A stretch of DNA of 40,714 nt from Enterobacterales bacterium (GTDB lineage: Bacteria > Pseudomonadota > Gammaproteobacteria > Enterobacterales > Enterobacteriaceae): assembly GCA_003864575.1 (NCBI GenBank), contig BHES01000020.1, forward strand, positions 1 through 40,714. The letters are read 5' to 3'. A program made the translations under genes and the position numbers. Below are positions 37,565 to 40,714 of this stretch, in pieces. The notes under the pieces were generated by a model. It did no database searches. It was not told the origin of the DNA and saw only the letters and a program-made list of their open reading frames with translations. The first letter of the stretch is position 1, and each line of letters starts with the position of its first letter.

Positions 37565-37588
37565 CCCTGCTGCGGCAGGGTTTTTTTT
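37565..37588 (+). terminator. yjgR terminator
   Basis: CCCTGC at 37565-37570 and GCAGGG at 37575-37580 form a stem around TGCG, followed by eight T. It ends the yjgR transcript before yhfG-fic. Confidence 0.9.
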
Positions 37589-37658
37589 CGCCCGTCTTTT
37601 CCCTGTCTATACTTAATCCCAGAAGAGAGGAGCCAACACCCACGCCACAGGAGTTGAG

Positions 37659-37829
37659 ATGAGTAGCAAGCTGACCCAGAAACAGAAAGAAACGCTGTTC
37701 CGTGAGCGACAAAACCCCAACTTTATGGCCAGCAGTCTGTTGGATGGTTTACAGATTGATCTTATCCGGCTCAGCGACGAGCAAATTGCCCAACGGCTCG
37801 ACGATTTGAGGGCGCACTATGAACGATAA
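37659..37829 (+). CDS. yhfG: YhfG (FicA-type) antitoxin of Fic
   Basis: Small 56-residue protein, easily missed. It matches E. coli YhfG (about 55 residues) in its start (KLTQKQKETLFRERQNPNF, compared with KLTDKQKSRLWELQRN) and its end (RLDDLRAHYER, compared with RLEELRSHYER). Such proteins bind Fic and block its active site with a helix carrying S/T-x-x-x-E-G/N. Here that site reads SSLLDG (Ser25 to Gly30), with Asp29 in place of Glu. CAGGAG lies before the ATG. Its last 11 bases overlap the fic start, so the pair is coupled. Confidence 0.92.
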   Translation: MSSKLTQKQKETLFRERQNPNFMASSLLDGLQIDLIRLSDEQIAQRLDDLRAHYER

Positions 37830-38421
37830 GCTGAACGCGGGCATCGATCCCTATCTCTATCCCGGTCTTCATGTGCTGAAAAACAAGCTGGAGATCCGCG
37901 AAGCCAACCGGCTTGCTCAGGCCGAAATGGCCTTTACCGCACTGCGTGCCGCCACGGTTACGCTCGGACCTCCCGCGATGGGTTTACCGCATTTGTGTGC
38001 CATTCATGAGACGTTGTTTCAGGATATCTATCTCTGGGCCGGTAAGCTGCGTGAAATGGACATCTACAAGGAGGACACACCGTTCTGTCATTTCGCTTAT
38101 ATCGAGAAAGAGGGCAATGCGCTGATGCAGGCGCTGGAAGATGAGACTTATCTGGCTGACTTACCGCTGGATGTTTTGTGCAAAAAACTGGCCCACTACT
38201 ATACCGGTATTAACCTGCTGCATCCGTTTCGCGAGGGTAATGGTCGCGCCCAGCGTATTTTCTTTGAACAGTTGATCATGCATGCGGGTTACGACATCCA
38301 GTGGTCGAAAGTCGGGCAGGTTCGCTGGCTGGAAGCCAATAAAGCCGCGGTATTTGGTGATGAAAAACCGCTGACTGAAATCTTTAAAAAAGCGGTCAGC
38401 GAAATCGACAGCGGCAACTGA
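37819..38421 (+). CDS. fic: Fic, protein adenylyltransferase (AMPylator) toxin
   Basis: Fic-domain enzyme that transfers AMP to target proteins; in this pair type the antitoxin keeps it silent. The 200-residue protein has the full active-site motif HPFREGNGRAQR at 135-146, with catalytic His135 and the Gly-Asn-Gly phosphate loop, and the flap region near DIYKEDTPFCHFAY. The E. coli K-12 protein, as I recall it, has a degenerate motif (HPFRVGSGLAQR), so this version looks more fully catalytic. It overlaps yhfG by 11 bases. pabA follows after 57 bases. Confidence 0.95.
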   Translation: MNDKLNAGIDPYLYPGLHVLKNKLEIREANRLAQAEMAFTALRAATVTLGPPAMGLPHLCAIHETLFQDIYLWAGKLREMDIYKEDTPFCHFAYIEKEGNALMQALEDETYLADLPLDVLCKKLAHYYTGINLLHPFREGNGRAQRIFFEQLIMHAGYDIQWSKVGQVRWLEANKAAVFGDEKPLTEIFKKAVSEIDSGN

Positions 38422-38478
38422 CGGCGAAAGTGGGTAGAATCAGCCGGGTAATTTCATCGACTTAAAACCCGGAACGCC

Positions 38479-39054
38479 ATGCTGCTGCTGATCGACAACT
38501 ACGATTCGTTTACCTACAACCTCTATCAATATTTCTGCGAGCTGGGCGCTGAGGTTCTGGTCAAACGCAACGATCAGCTCAGCCTCGCTGACATTGAACA
38601 GCTGGCTCCTTCCCATCTGGTGATTTCACCGGGCCCTTGTACGCCGGATGATGCGGGTATTTCTCTGGCTGCCATCACGCATTTTGCAAACCGACTGCCG
38701 ATCCTCGGCGTCTGCCTTGGGCATCAGGCGATGGCGCAGGCGTTTGGTGCGCAGGTGGTGCGGGCGCGTCAGGTGGTTCACGGCAAAACTTCGCCCATTC
38801 GTCACAATGAGCAAAGCGTATTTCGCGGCCTGAATAACCCGCTGACCGTGACGCGCTACCATTCGCTGATCGTCGATGCCCAAAGTCTGCCCGATTGCTT
38901 CACGCTCACCGCCTGGACCGAACGCGATGGCCTGCCGGACGAGATAATGGGGATCGCCCATAAACAGTTGCCTCTGCACGGGGTACAGTTCCATCCTGAA
39001 AGTATCCTCAGCGAGCAGGGGCATCAGTTGCTGGATAATTTCCTTAAGATTTAA
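38479..39054 (+). CDS. pabA: PabA, aminodeoxychorismate synthase glutaminase subunit
   Basis: Supplies ammonia from glutamine to PabB for 4-amino-4-deoxychorismate, on the way to folate. The 191-residue protein is a class I glutamine amidotransferase with the oxyanion region [11 protein letters not shown], the nucleophile Cys in [11 protein letters not shown], and the His-Glu pair in [14 protein letters not shown]. Start and length fit E. coli PabA (187). Confidence 0.96.
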   Translation: MLLLIDNYDSFTYNLYQYFCELGAEVLVKRNDQLSLADIEQLAPSHLVISPGPCTPDDAGISLAAITHFANRLPILGVCLGHQAMAQAFGAQVVRARQVVHGKTSPIRHNEQSVFRGLNNPLTVTRYHSLIVDAQSLPDCFTLTAWTERDGLPDEIMGIAHKQLPLHGVQFHPESILSEQGHQLLDNFLKI

Positions 39055-39083
39055 TCGCTTAATCCCTCAAAACAAATTACTTC

Positions 39084-39115
39084 CCCACAAAGGCCTATTT
39101 TCGTTTGCCTGTGGG
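39084..39115 (+). terminator. Possible pabA terminator hairpin
   Basis: CCCACA at 39084-39089 pairs with TGTGGG at 39110-39115, and GGC at 39092-39094 with GCC at 39107-39109 after a two-base bulge. Only a weak T-rich stretch follows, so this is tentative. Confidence 0.35.
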
Positions 39116-39123
39116 TGATTTAT

Positions 39124-39146
39124 TATGCATATTTTATGACTATACT
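39124..39146 (+). promoter_or_regulatory. Possible argD promoter
   Basis: TATACT at 39141-39146 is a good -10 box about 88 bases before the argD ATG, but no clear -35 lies 17 bases upstream. TGCATATTTTATGA just before it is loosely similar to an ArgR box half-site pair, with several mismatches. ArgR control of argD is known in E. coli; this site is only a suggestion. Confidence 0.3.
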
Positions 39147-39185
39147 TTCACATTCGGCACGAGTGTGGATGCGGTTTTATAATGA

Positions 39186-40470
<1,285 letters not shown>

Positions 40471-40714
40471 AACTTTAACTTCAAATTCAAGGTCGTGGGC
40501 GTCGGCCCACACCGACCAGGGGAGGCGTAAACGCGCCTCCCCTGGACCCCTGCGTTTTTTTAACTGCGCGCTATCGCTGAATCGGGGTGGACGTGTTTCA
40601 GTCACCCTGGTTATCGCCGCAAAATTCCGCCGCGTTGCGGTTCCCTCCGTTCGGGTTCGGACCAACTCGCAATAAACCCGCTCGTCGTTTCTCACCACTC
40701 CTCCGGCGGCATTT
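40471..40714 (+). repeat. Structured 3'-end repeat, copy C (downstream of argD, cut by window end)
   Basis: Begins with AACTTTAACTTCAAATTCAA. The family core at 40492-40515 is identical to that of copy A. A perfect 12-bp stem abuts it (CCAGGGGAGGCG pairing CGCCTCCCCTGG, 40516-40545) with loop TAAACG, the same loop as copy B. Then come ACCCCTGCGTTTTTTT and the shared GTGTTTCAG block near 40592-40600, followed by a GCCGCAAA...CCGCCGCG region that parallels copy B. It runs in argD orientation and continues past the window. No gene is supported here. Confidence 0.78.

Noticed and set aside
37521-37712. Minus-strand frame opposite yhfG and the yjgR terminator
   Set aside because: It crosses a terminator and the real yhfG gene on the other strand.

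Overview
The window looks like the chromosome of an enterobacterium, probably a Yersiniaceae-type genus such as Rahnella, Serratia or a relative. The evidence is protein similarity and gene order: ompR-envZ-pckA, hslO-hslR-yrfG-igaA, nudE/mrcA, hofMNOPQ, aroKB-damX-dam-rpe-gph-trpS, cysG-nirDB, and ppiA-yhfG-fic-pabA-argD follow the order known from Escherichia coli. I did not identify the genus from a marker gene.

Layout. 1-116: the last codons of a transposase, probably IS630-type, cut by the window edge. 427-2504: the OmpR/EnvZ osmosensing two-component system. 2505-3210: a non-coding stretch built of nested inverted repeats between the convergent genes envZ and pckA. 3211-9366 (minus): pckA, the heat-shock genes hslO and hslR, nucleotidase yrfG, and igaA. 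9728-12928: nudE converging on mrcA (PBP1a), which is divergent from the hofM-N-O/P-Q DNA-uptake cluster (13050-16622). In that cluster hofO and hofP are one open reading frame. 16967-23153: the aroK-aroB-damX-dam-rpe-gph-trpS cluster.

23216-26238 (minus) is accessory: a glycine/threonine-rich surface lipoprotein followed by a two-partner-secretion outer-membrane transporter. 26481-30773 (minus): nirB-nirD-cysG, the NADH nitrite reductase with the siroheme synthase that makes its cofactor. The promoter carries a perfect FNR box and a NarL/NarP-like site at the classical spacing; nirC is missing. 30987-34935 is a second accessory block replacing tsgA: codA without codB, and a minus-strand operon for a PTS EIIB, a GH4 6-phospho-glycosidase and a LacI-type regulator, with a clear promoter and palindromic operator. 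35260-40451 returns to the conserved backbone: ppiA, yjgR (an insertion relative to E. coli), the yhfG-fic antitoxin-toxin pair, pabA and argD.

The most unusual signal is a non-coding repeat family with three copies here: after envZ, after pckA and after argD. Each copy starts 15-40 bases past a stop codon, in the same orientation as that gene. Each has a TTCAA-rich tract, a nearly invariant 24-base palindromic core, an immediately adjacent 11-12 bp perfect hairpin whose stem sequence differs completely between copies, and a T-rich run. Other items worth a second look are the hofO/hofP fusion beside a G run, a 13-bp perfect hairpin inside the start of dam, the lipoprotein/TpsB pair, a Glu-to-Asp change in the Fic antitoxin motif, and a long stem-loop upstream of ppiA.
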